A stretch of DNA of 64,000 nucleotides. Origin: an uncultured Paracoccaceae bacterium. Its GTDB lineage: Bacteria > Pseudomonadota > Alphaproteobacteria > Rhodobacterales > Rhodobacteraceae. Each line of letters starts with the position of its first letter. Position 1 is the stretch's first letter. The DNA lies in assembly GCA_937138255.1 (NCBI GenBank), contig CAKZOU010000065.1:1-64000 (forward strand). Reading direction: 5' to 3'. The notes beneath the pieces were generated by a model. That model did no database searches. It saw only the letters and a list, made by a program, of their open reading frames with translations, and was not told the origin of the DNA. The position numbers were made by a program, and so were the translations under genes. Of this stretch, positions 42,621-51,983 are shown in pieces.

Positions 42621-43845
42621 CGCGTAATTCCGGTTTCTTGTCTGGACCTTTCGCCGCGAAAGCGACGACGATCAGAATGGTTGCCAGATCATTGAACCGC
42701 AGCAGAAGATTTATCGCCGGCATGACGGCAAGAAGAAGAACAAGGCCCGCAAGGAGGCCGGCTTGCCCCCGCCGCGCTTGATTGACCAGAGCGCCCAGAC
42801 AAATGGCAAGGGTTGCCAAGAAACCAACGATGCCGGTTTCCGCCAGCACCTGTAGATAGCCGCTGTGGAAATGCGGGGCGACATAGCCGCCATCGAAGAA
42901 GATGTCGGACGGGCCGGGGCCGCTCTCCGCAAATATCCCGCCATAACCCCAGCCGATCAGGGGCTTTTGTTCGAAGAACCAGATGGCCCAGGCCCAGAGA
43001 TCCGTGCGCCCTGTAAGGTTATCGTCGCGCCCAAGAGCCGCGAGTATTTCGGATCGGTATGTGGTCGCGGCCACAGCAGCGATGACCAGCGCCGCGATTA
43101 TGGGGCCGTATAGAACGAGGCGCCGTCTTTGCGTCTTGCCCAATGAGATGAGGCCCAGCACAGCCAACCCGACCGACATTGCCGCAAGGCCGGTCGCCGC
43201 GCCCGAGGCCAAGACACCCCAAACACAGAGCGCGGCGGCGGCCCATCGCACCAGCCCGCGCAGCGAGGCGAGGCAAAGGACGAGGCCCAGCGCGGCGTAT
43301 ACGCCGAGGAAATTCTTGTGCGAGAATATTCCTTGGACCATCTCGCCCCTAAGGATCGTCGTGCGGCGGAGCGAGTCGCGGTAAAAGCTGCTCTCAACCC
43401 CCAGCCCGACCATTACGAGGCTGATTGCCAGAAGAGCAAGGATAACGAGCGTAGTCTGCCGTTCGAATTCGGCATGACTCATCCTCTGCGCGACCGATAC
43501 TGCGAAAAGCATATTTAGCGCGATGGCCGTTGCGAATTTGAGGCTTTGCAGCGGCAGCTCGGACCACAACGGGGCCAGGGCAATGTAGGCAGCCAAGCCG
43601 TAGACAAGCCACCCCCGCTTGGAAACACCTCGCACCAGGTCGGCCAGAATATAGGGGAGGCTCGCAAGATAGAGGCCCATCCAGAATAGATTGAAGAGAT
43701 CGGGACGGGGCGTTTGACCTTCATTGAAGATGCCCGCCAGCGCACCCATCGCGGCAGCGGCATAAAAGCGAAAGAGCCAGAGGAAGCCGGGGGTCACGGT
43801 TTGGTCGCCCTGAATATTGGGAGCCATGACCGCCGCATGAGCCAC
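42613..43845 (-). CDS. O-antigen/exopolysaccharide polymerase (Wzy/ExoQ-like)
   Basis: The 410-residue protein has about ten to eleven membrane helices and the Wzy_C/ExoQ features GIFSHKNFLGVYAALGLVL, NLTGRTDLWAWAIWFFEQKPLIGWGYG and HFHSGYLQVLAETGIVGFLATL. It would polymerise lipid-linked repeat units at the periplasmic face. The start may be the ATG at 43845 or one seven codons inside (43824). Both lie within the end of the flippase gene, so the genes overlap by 31-52 bases. Confidence 0.87.
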   Translation of the reverse strand: MAHAAVMAPNIQGDQTVTPGFLWLFRFYAAAAMGALAGIFNEGQTPRPDLFNLFWMGLYLASLPYILADLVRGVSKRGWLVYGLAAYIALAPLWSELPLQSLKFATAIALNMLFAVSVAQRMSHAEFERQTTLVILALLAISLVMVGLGVESSFYRDSLRRTTILRGEMVQGIFSHKNFLGVYAALGLVLCLASLRGLVRWAAAALCVWGVLASGAATGLAAMSVGLAVLGLISLGKTQRRRLVLYGPIIAALVIAAVAATTYRSEILAALGRDDNLTGRTDLWAWAIWFFEQKPLIGWGYGGIFAESGPGPSDIFFDGGYVAPHFHSGYLQVLAETGIVGFLATLAICLGALVNQARRGQAGLLAGLVLLLAVMPAINLLLRFNDLATILIVVAFAAKGPDKKPELRDA

Positions 43846-45197
43846 ATTGCCGCAAGGTAAACGGCCGAACCCAGCAATATTTCGATTAGGAGAGAGGCAA
43901 TACCTGGATCGCTGGGGCCGGCGTGGATCAAGACGAGGATCGCCGCCATCACCAGGGTGGCGCGGAGTGGGGCCGAAATGGTGCGGGCCGTGTTCGTGAG
44001 GTGGCGCCGCGTTTCTTGCGCCGATCGAAGTCTTGAGCGCAGCACGAGATAGTAGCTCAGGGCGTATCGCAGGCTAAATCCAACCCCGAGCCAGAATAGG
44101 CCAAACGGCGCCAGCGGGAGCAGGATCAACCAACTGACTGCCAATTCAAAAACGCGCACGGCGAAGATGCGCGCTATCTCACCGTCATAGACCTGTTGCG
44201 CCCGTTCGATTGCAACAGCCGAGCGAAATACCCCACCTATCGCCATCGCCGGGACAAGCGATGCGGCAAGGATCCAGCTTTGCCCAAACAGGGCCGGAAC
44301 AAGACTGCCCGAGACCAAGGCAAACCCCGCAAATGCCGGCAGGATCAGGATCGCCTGCCCCGCGACCGCGATCATGTAGATGTCGCCGGCAGCGCCCCTG
44401 CTTCTGGAGAGAAAGGAGACCAGCGCCTTATCGAAGGACGAAGACACAAGATCCTGAAGGATTTGAATCAACCGTTTGGCAAGGCCCAGATGGCCTGCCC
44501 CGCCTTGACCGAAAAAGGCGGCCGCGAGGATCACGTCGATCCGGTTGGTCATCACATTCAGCGCTGCCGAACCAAGGCCAAGAAGGGCATATTCGATTTG
44601 CTCGCGCGGCGCCTCTATCGTGTCGGCGCTGTTTGGAAGGATTGGCGCCCTGGTCACGATCGCTGCCGTGAGGTTGATCGCGATCTGTTGGCAAACGAGG
44701 CTCCAGATTCCAAGTCCACTGAAAATCGCGGCAAGACCTGAGACTACGCCGATGAGGTTTGCGATTGAAACGGTTGCTGCAAATGACTGCACCCGCCCCG
44801 CGCGCAGCAGCTGCCCTCGGCCAAGGCCAGAAGCGGCCTGCAAGATCGCGAGCCCAGCAATGGCCCAACAAAGCTGTGCCAGAAGCTCATATCCAATGGC
44901 CTGTGCGAGAATTCCACTGAGTGCCGAGGATGCGCCAATGACGACCGCGCCTATTCCGGCAACTAGACGTCCTGCCGCCGCCGCATCCGAGTCTGATCCT
45001 CGGTGGCGAACAATCGCGTGTTCGGTCACATCGGTCGAATAGACCTCGGACAAGATCAGAAAGGTCATCGCGATCGCATAGGCGCCATAGTCTGCGGGAT
45101 CGACGCGGGCGACGATCACGGCAAACGAAATCAACGTCAGGAGATTATAGACCCAGCGTCCGGCGGCGATCCACATGACGCTTCTCAGGAATTCCAT
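43794..45197 (-). CDS. Polysaccharide flippase (Wzx-type)
   Basis: The 467-residue protein has about 12-14 membrane helices and the oligosaccharide flippase opening (MEFLRSVMWIAAGRWVYNLL, IVARVDPADYGAYAIAMTFL). It would flip undecaprenyl-linked repeat units across the inner membrane. Its start and the stop of the pyruvyltransferase-like gene share one base (TGATG), and its end overlaps the polymerase gene. The set of transferase, flippase and polymerase defines a Wzx/Wzy-dependent pathway. Confidence 0.88.
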   Translation of the reverse strand: MEFLRSVMWIAAGRWVYNLLTLISFAVIVARVDPADYGAYAIAMTFLILSEVYSTDVTEHAIVRHRGSDSDAAAAGRLVAGIGAVVIGASSALSGILAQAIGYELLAQLCWAIAGLAILQAASGLGRGQLLRAGRVQSFAATVSIANLIGVVSGLAAIFSGLGIWSLVCQQIAINLTAAIVTRAPILPNSADTIEAPREQIEYALLGLGSAALNVMTNRIDVILAAAFFGQGGAGHLGLAKRLIQILQDLVSSSFDKALVSFLSRSRGAAGDIYMIAVAGQAILILPAFAGFALVSGSLVPALFGQSWILAASLVPAMAIGGVFRSAVAIERAQQVYDGEIARIFAVRVFELAVSWLILLPLAPFGLFWLGVGFSLRYALSYYLVLRSRLRSAQETRRHLTNTARTISAPLRATLVMAAILVLIHAGPSDPGIASLLIEILLGSAVYLAAMWLMRRSWLPIFRATKP

Positions 45198-46255
45198 CAG
45201 CGGAGACCCACGGCTTCTGCTATGCCTCGAACAAGGTCTCGTTGCGCTTTCAAATAGGGCTCGAATTTTGCGGTATCCGACAGGTTGGTGTCTGTCTGGA
45301 CCAGAGCAGTGCCGGTTTCGACGATGCGCGCCGAAAGGCCGAGATCCGCAAAAACTCCGCGGATCTTCTGGCCTTGACCTGCTGCTAGAACCGGAACTGC
45401 GTAGGCTCCCGCGCTCATGGCCAGAAGAAGGACGTGCAGGCGGTTGGAATAGACAATGTCGTATTGGCCATAGATGTCTCTGGCGCTCTCAATACTTTCG
45501 TCGAGGCGGTGGATCGACGCACGGTTTCCCATGCCAATCCAGTCTTCGCAGAGGCGCCTTTGGTACGGTGCGTCCGAGGCAACCTGCCATGCGAACTCCA
45601 GATCATAACCCGAGGGGAGGAGATCGCCGAGTAGACCGAGCGGATCGAGACCGGTCTGCCTGCGGAATGAAGCAAGGGCTTTTCGGCTTGGCTGACTGCG
45701 GCAAAGATGGGTTGGCAGAGCAAAAGCAAGATCCGGCAGAACTTTGCTGTAGGCTATTCTGTTTTCGTCGCAAAAGGCGGCGGTCTGGCTGCATCGCGGC
45801 GCATGAAAATCCAATGCGTTGGCTTGGGCCCGCAACGATCCAAGAAGGCGCGGCCCCAACCGCTCGTAAGACACGCCGACCAACATGGTTTTGCAGCCGA
45901 ACCTACGCAATACGCGAAGACGGTATGCGCCAAAGAGCTTGGCGATCATGGCAGCCCTGCCGACCTCGCCAACATAGCCCCCAGGATTGAGCACCACCCA
46001 GCACTCTGTCTGCACGAACGGACGGCGGATGAGCGCCCAGATCAGCCGAAGCCAGTAGTCCACCGATCCGGTCCGGGTCGCGCCGGATGGGATGCCGTCT
46101 TCGATCCAGGCCCTGAACCTGGGCGGAGCCATTCCGAGATTGATGACCAGATGTCCGTGGCTTGCCAGAAGCCGGATCATTTCCCGATTGATCAGTGCGT
46201 CGCCAAGATTGCCGAATTGGGTTTTGACACGCAGGAAGAAGATCGGCCGGGGCAT
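45197..46255 (-). CDS. Polysaccharide pyruvyl transferase family protein
   Basis: The 352-residue protein opens PIFFLRVKTQFGNLGDALINREMIRLL, the start expected for the PS_pyruv_trans family. It contains VLNPGGYVGEVG, a conserved segment around VSYERLGPRLLGSLRAQA, and YDIVYSNRLHVLLLAMSAGAYAVPV, where the SNRLH motif is typical. Such enzymes add a ketal pyruvate to sugars from phosphoenolpyruvate, giving the polymer negative charge. The start is three bases after the WecG-type gene stop. Pyruvylation itself is inferred from the family. Confidence 0.85.
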   Translation of the reverse strand: MPRPIFFLRVKTQFGNLGDALINREMIRLLASHGHLVINLGMAPPRFRAWIEDGIPSGATRTGSVDYWLRLIWALIRRPFVQTECWVVLNPGGYVGEVGRAAMIAKLFGAYRLRVLRRFGCKTMLVGVSYERLGPRLLGSLRAQANALDFHAPRCSQTAAFCDENRIAYSKVLPDLAFALPTHLCRSQPSRKALASFRRQTGLDPLGLLGDLLPSGYDLEFAWQVASDAPYQRRLCEDWIGMGNRASIHRLDESIESARDIYGQYDIVYSNRLHVLLLAMSAGAYAVPVLAAGQGQKIRGVFADLGLSARIVETGTALVQTDTNLSDTAKFEPYLKAQRDLVRGIAEAVGLR

Positions 46256-46258
46256 TTG

Positions 46259-47026
46259 CTAGGAAACTAACGAGCGCGCTGAATGCCAGACGAATTGCGG
46301 CGCAAGGATGAAGTAGCGCCTCCAAAGGCGGCGCGGCTCTGACAAGAGCCGGAATAGCCATTCCAGACCGCTCTTCTGCATCCAAGCTGGCGCACGGCGC
46401 ACTTCACCAGACAGAAAATCAAATGCTGCGCCGACACCGATCAATGTCTGGGAGAGTTGATCAACATTGTCGCGCATCCAGATATCTTGCTTGGGGGAGG
46501 ATATTCCCAACCAGACAATGTCGGCTCCCGAAGTCTTGATTGCGGTTAGAACTTTTGCGTTTTCGTCCGGCGTCATTGGACGAAACGGGGGGGTATGGCA
46601 TCCGACGATCCGCAAACCCGGAACCGAGTTTCGATAACGCTTCGCGAGCTTTTCGGCGACCCCTTCTTTACCGCCGAGAAAGAAGTGGGTGAGCGATCCA
46701 TCGCCTGAGGACCGAAGCAGATGGTCCATCAGGTCTGGCCCGCAGGTCCGCTCTAGCTGGTGGCCCCGCAGCTTTCCGAGCCAGACGATCGGCATTCCGT
46801 CAGGCAGATTGAGCGCCGCCTTCGCACCGATGTCATGCAGTGCAGGATCGTTGTGCAGGGCGACCGTGCTCGCTACGTCTCTCACGCCGATAAACCGCCC
46901 AGCGCCATCTTTGGCCCATTGGCGAACAAGGCCAGCGACCTCGGCTATCGAGGTCGCGGCGATCGGGGTTCCCATCGCGTCAAAGGTCGGGGGTCGAAAA
47001 CTGGGCTCCACCACGCCACTCCACAC
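46259..47026 (-). CDS. WecG/TagA/CpsF family glycosyltransferase
   Basis: This 255-residue protein belongs to the GT26 family that transfers a second sugar, often ManNAcA or glucose, to the lipid carrier. Motifs: NLPDGMPIVWLGKLRG with the catalytic-type Asp, HFFLGGKEGVAEKLA, IVGCHTPPFRPM, IVWLGISSPKQDIWM and LIGVGAAFDFLSGEVRRAPAWMQKSGLEW (ending near residue 224). It begins with GTG at 47026; an internal start is possible. It is the first gene of the minus-strand polysaccharide operon. Confidence 0.88.
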   Translation of the reverse strand: MWSGVVEPSFRPPTFDAMGTPIAATSIAEVAGLVRQWAKDGAGRFIGVRDVASTVALHNDPALHDIGAKAALNLPDGMPIVWLGKLRGHQLERTCGPDLMDHLLRSSGDGSLTHFFLGGKEGVAEKLAKRYRNSVPGLRIVGCHTPPFRPMTPDENAKVLTAIKTSGADIVWLGISSPKQDIWMRDNVDQLSQTLIGVGAAFDFLSGEVRRAPAWMQKSGLEWLFRLLSEPRRLWRRYFILAPQFVWHSARSLVS

Positions 47027-47058
47027 ATAGACAGTCGGGCAACTGCGGCAACAATTCT

Positions 47059-47097
47059 AGGTTGTATGATGTGAGTCCCGAGCGAGTTATGCAACCT
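47059..47097. promoter_or_regulatory. Inverted repeat in the divergent wecG-type / M20 promoter region
   Basis: AGGTTGTAT (47059-47067) and ATGCAACCT (47089-47097) are 9-base arms with one G-T mismatch, 21 bases apart, in the 153-base gap between two divergent genes. It could be a regulator site or a leader hairpin; nothing else identifies it. Confidence 0.35.
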
Positions 47098-47179
47098 GTA
47101 ATTGAGCGACAGCAGACTGTGCCAAGTGGACTGCCAAAGACATTCCTCATAGGCTTCGGTCAAATCAGGGGAGACTGCT

Positions 47180-48547
47180 ATGAACTGGGAAGACTACCTA
47201 AGCGCCAATCAGGACAGGTTTGTTGAAGAGTTGCGGGATCTTGTGCGGATCCCTTCGGTCTCGGCCAAGCCCGAGCATATGCCGGATGTCGAGGCCGCTG
47301 GTGAGTGGGTCGTTGCCCGCCTCAAGGCGGCAGGGGCCGAGAACGTCGCCATGTATCCGACCGCCGGGCATCCGGTCGTCTACGGCGACTGGCTTCATGC
47401 GGGGGCCGATAAGCCGACCGTTCTGCTCTATGGCCATTTCGACGTGCAGCCAGCCGAGCCGTTCGAGCTTTGGGAGACGCCGCCGTTCGAAGCGGCCCTG
47501 CGCAACGACCGGATTTATGGCCGAGGGGCCTCTGACGACAAAGGCGGGATGATGACGCCGATCATCGCCGCCGAGGCGCTTTTGAAAACCACCGGCAAGC
47601 TGCCGGTGAATGTCAAGTTCTTCTTTGAAGGGCAGGAAGAGATCGGCTCGCCCACCCTCGCCCCCTTCATCAGCGCCAACAGCAAGATGCTGAAGGCCGA
47701 CATGATCATCTCGGCCGATGGCGGCCAATGGAGCGAGACCGAGCCCTGCCTGCTGCTGGGCCTCAAAGGGTTGGTCGGCTGCGAGGTGACGGTCACTGGC
47801 GCCAAGTCTGATCTGCATTCAGGGATGCACGGCGGCGGCGTGGCCAATGCGTTGCACGGGCTGTCGCAGATCATCGCCGAGTTGAAGGGGCGCGACGGGC
47901 GGATCAATGTGCCGGGCTTTTATGACGATGTGATCGACCTCACGATTGACGACCGCGAGGCCATCGCCCGCGCGCCCTTTGACGAGGCGGAATATATCGC
48001 CGATCTGGACGTGCCGGATGTCTTTGGTGAAGAAGGCTATACCACCCGCGAAAACCTTTGGGCGCGGCCGACGCTCGAGATCAACGGGCTTTGGGGCGGC
48101 TATCAGGGCGGCGGGATCAAGACGGTTCTGCCGCGTGAGGCCAAGGCCAAGATCACCTGCCGCCTTGTCGCCAACCAGACGCCGGACAAGATCTATGGGC
48201 TCTTGAAAGCGCATATCGAAACCCTGACACCCAAGGGCTTGCGCGTTTCGGTCGAGCGGCTGCCGGGCAATGCCGATCCGTTCCTTGTTCCCAACGGGCA
48301 TAACGCCACGTCGGCGGTCAACGAGGTTCTCAAGGAAGTCTACGGGCGCGATCCCTATCTCGTTCGCACCGGCGGCTCGATTCCGGTGATGACGCTACTC
48401 CTCAAAGAGCTGGGCGTGCATGGCGCGGTCATGGCTTTCGGCCTTGAAGACGAGAACATCCACGCGCCGAACGAGTTCTATCGCCTGTCGAGCTATCGCA
48501 AGGGCCAGATCGCCTATTGCAAGCTCTTGGAGCGCCTCGGGGCCTGA
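47180..48547 (+). CDS. M20 family dipeptidase
   Basis: The 455-residue zinc peptidase has the M20 ligand pattern: LLYGHFDVQPAEP (His), GRGASDDKGGMMTPI (bridging Asp), FEGQEEIGSP (catalytic and metal Glu), MIISADGGQW (metal Asp) and a C-terminal His in MAFGLEDENIHAPNEFY. The length fits the DapE/CPG2-like dipeptidase subgroup that acts on dipeptides. AGGGGA precedes the ATG. It is convergent with the pxp genes, ending one base before pxpA. The natural substrate is unknown. Confidence 0.9.
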   Translation: MNWEDYLSANQDRFVEELRDLVRIPSVSAKPEHMPDVEAAGEWVVARLKAAGAENVAMYPTAGHPVVYGDWLHAGADKPTVLLYGHFDVQPAEPFELWETPPFEAALRNDRIYGRGASDDKGGMMTPIIAAEALLKTTGKLPVNVKFFFEGQEEIGSPTLAPFISANSKMLKADMIISADGGQWSETEPCLLLGLKGLVGCEVTVTGAKSDLHSGMHGGGVANALHGLSQIIAELKGRDGRINVPGFYDDVIDLTIDDREAIARAPFDEAEYIADLDVPDVFGEEGYTTRENLWARPTLEINGLWGGYQGGGIKTVLPREAKAKITCRLVANQTPDKIYGLLKAHIETLTPKGLRVSVERLPGNADPFLVPNGHNATSAVNEVLKEVYGRDPYLVRTGGSIPVMTLLLKELGVHGAVMAFGLEDENIHAPNEFYRLSSYRKGQIAYCKLLERLGA

Positions 48548-49324
48548 TTAGAGCCTATTTCGGGTGGCAAAGCGTTCGATCGTGATGCCGCCCGCGATGA
48601 GCCTTTCGCGGATCACGCGGGCCATTTTCGCCGCGCCGGGCGTATCGCCGTGCAGGCAGATCGTGTCGATCCGCGTTGGGATATGCTTGCCGCTTTCGGT
48701 GATGATCGCATCTGCGGCGAGCATCCCGAGCATCCGCTCGGCCGCCACTTCTCCATCATGGATCACCGCGCCGGGCTTGCGCCGATCAACAAGGGTTGCG
48801 TCGTCGTTATAGGCGCGGTCGGCAAAGATCTCGCCGGCCCAGTTGCAGCCCAGATCGCGCACCACGCGCTCCATTTCGGTCGCGGCAAGGACGACGATGA
48901 TGATCTCGGGATCCACCCGCAGCGCCGCGCGATAGCAGGCCTCTGCCATGGCGGCATCCTCAGACGCCATATTGGCGAGCGCTCCGTGCAGCTTGAGGTG
49001 GCGCACCTCGGCCCCCACCAGCCGCGCCATCGCTTGGGCGGCGCCCAGTTGATAAGCGACGAGGTTGGCCAGTTCGTCGTGCGAAAGGTCGATCCGGCGG
49101 CGGCCGAAGCCTTGGGTATCGGCAAAGCCCGGATGCGCGCCGATACCGACGCCGCGCTCGGCAGCTATGCGCATGGTGCGGGCCATCACATCGGGATCGC
49201 CCGCATGAAACCCACAGGCGATATTGGCCGAGGTGACCACATCGAGGAGAGCGGCATCGTCGCCCATCTTCCAAGGGCCATAGCCCTCGCCCATGTCGGA
49301 ATTCAGATCGACCCGTGTGACCAT
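48548..49324 (-). CDS. pxpA: 5-oxoprolinase subunit A (LamB/YcsF family)
   Basis: The 258-residue TIM-barrel-like protein has the LamB/YcsF start VDLNSDMGEGYGPWKMGDD followed by SANIACGFHAGDP. PxpA with PxpBC cleaves 5-oxoproline (pyroglutamate) to glutamate using ATP. It is the last gene of the operon pxpB-pxpC-pxpA, one base after pxpC. The full gene set makes the assignment firm. Confidence 0.93.
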   Translation of the reverse strand: MVTRVDLNSDMGEGYGPWKMGDDAALLDVVTSANIACGFHAGDPDVMARTMRIAAERGVGIGAHPGFADTQGFGRRRIDLSHDELANLVAYQLGAAQAMARLVGAEVRHLKLHGALANMASEDAAMAEACYRAALRVDPEIIIVVLAATEMERVVRDLGCNWAGEIFADRAYNDDATLVDRRKPGAVIHDGEVAAERMLGMLAADAIITESGKHIPTRIDTICLHGDTPGAAKMARVIRERLIAGGITIERFATRNRL

Positions 49325-49325
49325 T

Positions 49326-50348
49326 TCAATAATCCTCTTCGTCTTGTCCCGAAACTACGCCGCCGATCAGCTGATACCCAAGCAAATCCGAAATCTCGCT
49401 CGGATCGCGAACCAATGGCGCGACGCGGGTTTTCGCCTCGGCTATCAGTTGCGCGGGCGTGCGGTAGAGGCGGTCGGCTTCTGCCACGCTGAGCAAAGTG
49501 AATTGCACCCGCCCGCCCAAGGGCAACTGCGCAATTCGGGGAAGATCGGCTCCGACTACTGTTCCGATGCGGGGATAGCCGCCCATTGTCTGACATTCGG
49601 AAAGAAGAACGTAGGGCACGCCATCGCCCGTCATCTGCACGTCACCGACGGCGATGAAGTCAGAGGCCAGGCCCGCCGCTTCGCCCGCCTGAAATGGCGC
49701 GCCCTCGTGCTCGAGCCTCACGCCCTGCCGGTTTGAGGCAGCGCCGCGAACAAACTCCGCCGTGAGAAAACGCGCAAGCTCGGCTTCTTCGAAAAGCCCG
49801 GTTTGCGGGCCTGGCATCATCCGCACAGGGCCACCCGAAAAGCGGGGTTCGGGAGAGATTCGAACTGGTGGTGCGGTTGGCGTGCGGTCCTGACGCAGGA
49901 TCAGGCCATCGCCCGCGGCAAGGATCCGACCGATATTACCGACAAGGTGCGCCGAGCGGCTTCCCAGAACCGGCTCGGTGGCGATGCCGCCTGCCGTCGT
50001 GAGATAGCCATATACCCCCGAAAACGCCCCGCCGATCGAAAGCCTCTGCCCGGGCAAAAGGAGGTGTGTCTGGTTCCAGCCAATCTCTTTGCCGTCGATC
50101 TTGGCTCGCATCGGGGCGCCTGTGAGGGCGATCCGCATGGGCTGTGTGACGGCAAAGTCGCCCCCCATGCCCGCCATTTCGATGGCTGCGGGGAATTGCC
50201 CCAAGTTCAGGAGCGCCGCCGCTTCTGCAAGGGCTGTGCGATCGGCCGCGCCGCCCGTGGCAAGGCCCTGCGCTGTCAGGGCTGCGCGGCCCAGATCCTG
50301 GACCGTCATCTGCGGACCGGCGCGAAGGATTTGAAGAGCAGAGGTCAT
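49326..50348 (-). CDS. pxpC: 5-oxoprolinase subunit C (KipA/biotin-dependent carboxyltransferase-like)
   Basis: The 340-residue protein has the KipA/AHS2 signature: LQILRAGPQMTVQDLGRAAL at the N-terminus, AALLNLGQFPAAIEMAG and PRIGTVVGADLPRIAQ. In cells it works with PxpB as the ATP-dependent part of 5-oxoprolinase. Its start overlaps the pxpB stop by four bases (ATGA), and pxpA follows directly, so the three subunits are coupled. It is full length for the family (about 310-340). Confidence 0.92.
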   Translation of the reverse strand: MTSALQILRAGPQMTVQDLGRAALTAQGLATGGAADRTALAEAAALLNLGQFPAAIEMAGMGGDFAVTQPMRIALTGAPMRAKIDGKEIGWNQTHLLLPGQRLSIGGAFSGVYGYLTTAGGIATEPVLGSRSAHLVGNIGRILAAGDGLILRQDRTPTAPPVRISPEPRFSGGPVRMMPGPQTGLFEEAELARFLTAEFVRGAASNRQGVRLEHEGAPFQAGEAAGLASDFIAVGDVQMTGDGVPYVLLSECQTMGGYPRIGTVVGADLPRIAQLPLGGRVQFTLLSVAEADRLYRTPAQLIAEAKTRVAPLVRDPSEISDLLGYQLIGGVVSGQDEEDY

Positions 50349-51097
50349 CGCGTTATTTCCAGCCTCGCTCCGCCCAGACCGTCGGTTCTTTCAGGAGCGA
50401 GCGCTGCGAGATCAGTCTGAGATACCGGCTCGATTCGGATCGCATCGCCAACCTCGAGGCGGAACGGGGTCGGGCTATGGGGCCAAAACGGGCGAAAGCC
50501 GGTCTGGCCGATCTGGCGCCATCCGGTCGTGCTGTCGTTGCAGAAAAGCACGAGCTGGCGGACCGCGACCACAAGTGCGCCGGCCGGAACCTTGGGTGTA
50601 AGCTGCGACAGGCGCGGCAGGTTCCAGGTGTCGGGGAGTAGGCCGATATAGGGCTGACCGGGGGCGAAACCGATGGCAAGGACGCGCAGATCAGCTTCGA
50701 CAAGTTGTCGAACTGCGGCCTCTTGGGTCAAACCGGCAAGCGCGGCAGCTTCGGCGAGTTGGGGCCCTGCGTCCGCGCCGAAAGCAACGGGCAGATGCCA
50801 GCGTCGGGCTGGCGCCGGAAGTTCAGCATTAGGGCCCAATTCAGCCAAGGCCTTTTGGGCAATGGCCTCGATCCGGGAGCGCGGCGTTGCCTCCGGATCA
50901 AACCGGAGAAGCACAGAAGCCAGTGATGGGGCGACTTCCGTGATTTCGGAATGCTGTTGGCCGGCAAGGGCCGCCCGAAACCGTTGGGCCGCCGAAAGAG
51001 CCGACAGGTCGGGCTTGCGGGCAAAGCGCACGAGGACACCATCCTGCCCGAGTGGCAGGATCTCGTGAGTGGGTGTCTGTGCCTCTTGGCCGGCCAT
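50345..51097 (-). CDS. pxpB: 5-oxoprolinase subunit B (KipI/AHS1 family)
   Basis: The 250-residue protein carries the KipI/AHS1 region: LPLGQDGVLVRF at the start, then VLAIGFAPGQPYIGLLPDTWNLPRL and TGWRQIGQTGFRPF towards the end, matching the conserved GFxPGFPYL and GGWxIIG motifs in variant form. It pairs with PxpC. As first gene of the operon its promoter lies in 51098-51287, shared with divergent hutC. Confidence 0.9.
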   Translation of the reverse strand: MAGQEAQTPTHEILPLGQDGVLVRFARKPDLSALSAAQRFRAALAGQQHSEITEVAPSLASVLLRFDPEATPRSRIEAIAQKALAELGPNAELPAPARRWHLPVAFGADAGPQLAEAAALAGLTQEAAVRQLVEADLRVLAIGFAPGQPYIGLLPDTWNLPRLSQLTPKVPAGALVVAVRQLVLFCNDSTTGWRQIGQTGFRPFWPHSPTPFRLEVGDAIRIEPVSQTDLAALAPERTDGLGGARLEITR

Positions 51098-51222
51098 CCG
51101 TAGAAGCCTCTGTTGGTCCGCTTCGCATAGAGCGCGGGGATCGGGGTAGGGTCAACTGCGAGGAGTGCACAGCCACATCTTCCGAAGCATGAACCTGATT
51201 GCCGCAAGCGTGGGCCCTGCAA

Positions 51223-51261
51223 TATGTCTAGGAATATGTCTATAATGTCGCCATTATGTCT
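51223..51261. promoter_or_regulatory. Probable HutC operator cluster before hutC
   Basis: TATGTCT occurs three times (51223, 51235, 51255), and ATAATG/CATTAT form a 6-bp inverted repeat around TCGC (51242-51257). The segment 51235-51244 reads TATAGACATA on the minus strand, nearly the same as TATGGACATA in the hutI/hutF promoter. The shared core TATRGACATA suggests that HutC binds both and represses its own gene. Confidence 0.6.
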
Positions 51262-51287
51262 GCGTTTGCTTCGCGAGGGATTGGATT

Positions 51288-51983
51288 TTGCCGCAACACA
51301 CCACCTATCGCGACATCAAGGCCGACATCCTTCGCAAAATAACCAAGGGGGATTGGAGACCGGGCGCCTCGATCCCCAACGAGATCGAGTTGGCCGCGAG
51401 CTATGGCGTCGCCCGCGCGACAGTGAACCGGGCGATGCGGGAACTGGCGGAGGAAGGCATTATCGAGCGCAAGCGCAAGGCGGGATCGAAGGTTCGGATG
51501 TCGCCCCTGCGGCGGGCCCGGTTCGATATTCCGCTCGTGCGGCGCGAGATCGAGGATCAGGGGCAAGCCTATCGCTATGCCATGATTTCATCGGCTGTCG
51601 AAGGTGCGCCCGATTGGCTGCGGGCTCGGCTGAACCTCGATACAACGACCGAGGTATTGCACCTTGTCTGTATGCATTTCGCGGACGGAAGCCCCTATCA
51701 ATACGAGGATCGCTGGATCAATCTTGCGCTCTTGCCCGAGGCGCGCGAGGCGGATTTCTCTGCGCTTGGGCCCAATGAGTGGCTTGTCGCGGCGGTACCC
51801 TTCTCGGATGCCGAGATCAGCTTTTCCGCGGCCACAGCCGATCAGGCACTTGCCAATCACCTAAGCTGTTCGCCGGGTGATCCGCTGTTTCAGCTTGAAC
51901 GCTCGACATGGTGGCAGGATCGCGCGGTGACCTATGTGCGCCTCGTATATCGCCCCGGCCACCGGATGACGACGCGCTACTAG
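51288..51983 (+). CDS. hutC: Histidine utilisation repressor HutC (GntR family)
   Basis: The 231-residue protein has a GntR winged helix (PGASIPNEIELAASYGVARATVNRAMRELA across residues 26-55) and a UTRA ligand domain typical of HutC, with YEDRWINLALLPEA and the LVYRPGHRMTTRY ending. HutC senses urocanate. The start is a TTG at 51288 with AGGGA eight bases upstream; no ATG is available in frame before it. The 3' end overlaps the convergent hutF gene by four bases. Confidence 0.92.
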   Translation: MPQHTTYRDIKADILRKITKGDWRPGASIPNEIELAASYGVARATVNRAMRELAEEGIIERKRKAGSKVRMSPLRRARFDIPLVRREIEDQGQAYRYAMISSAVEGAPDWLRARLNLDTTTEVLHLVCMHFADGSPYQYEDRWINLALLPEAREADFSALGPNEWLVAAVPFSDAEISFSAATADQALANHLSCSPGDPLFQLERSTWWQDRAVTYVRLVYRPGHRMTTRY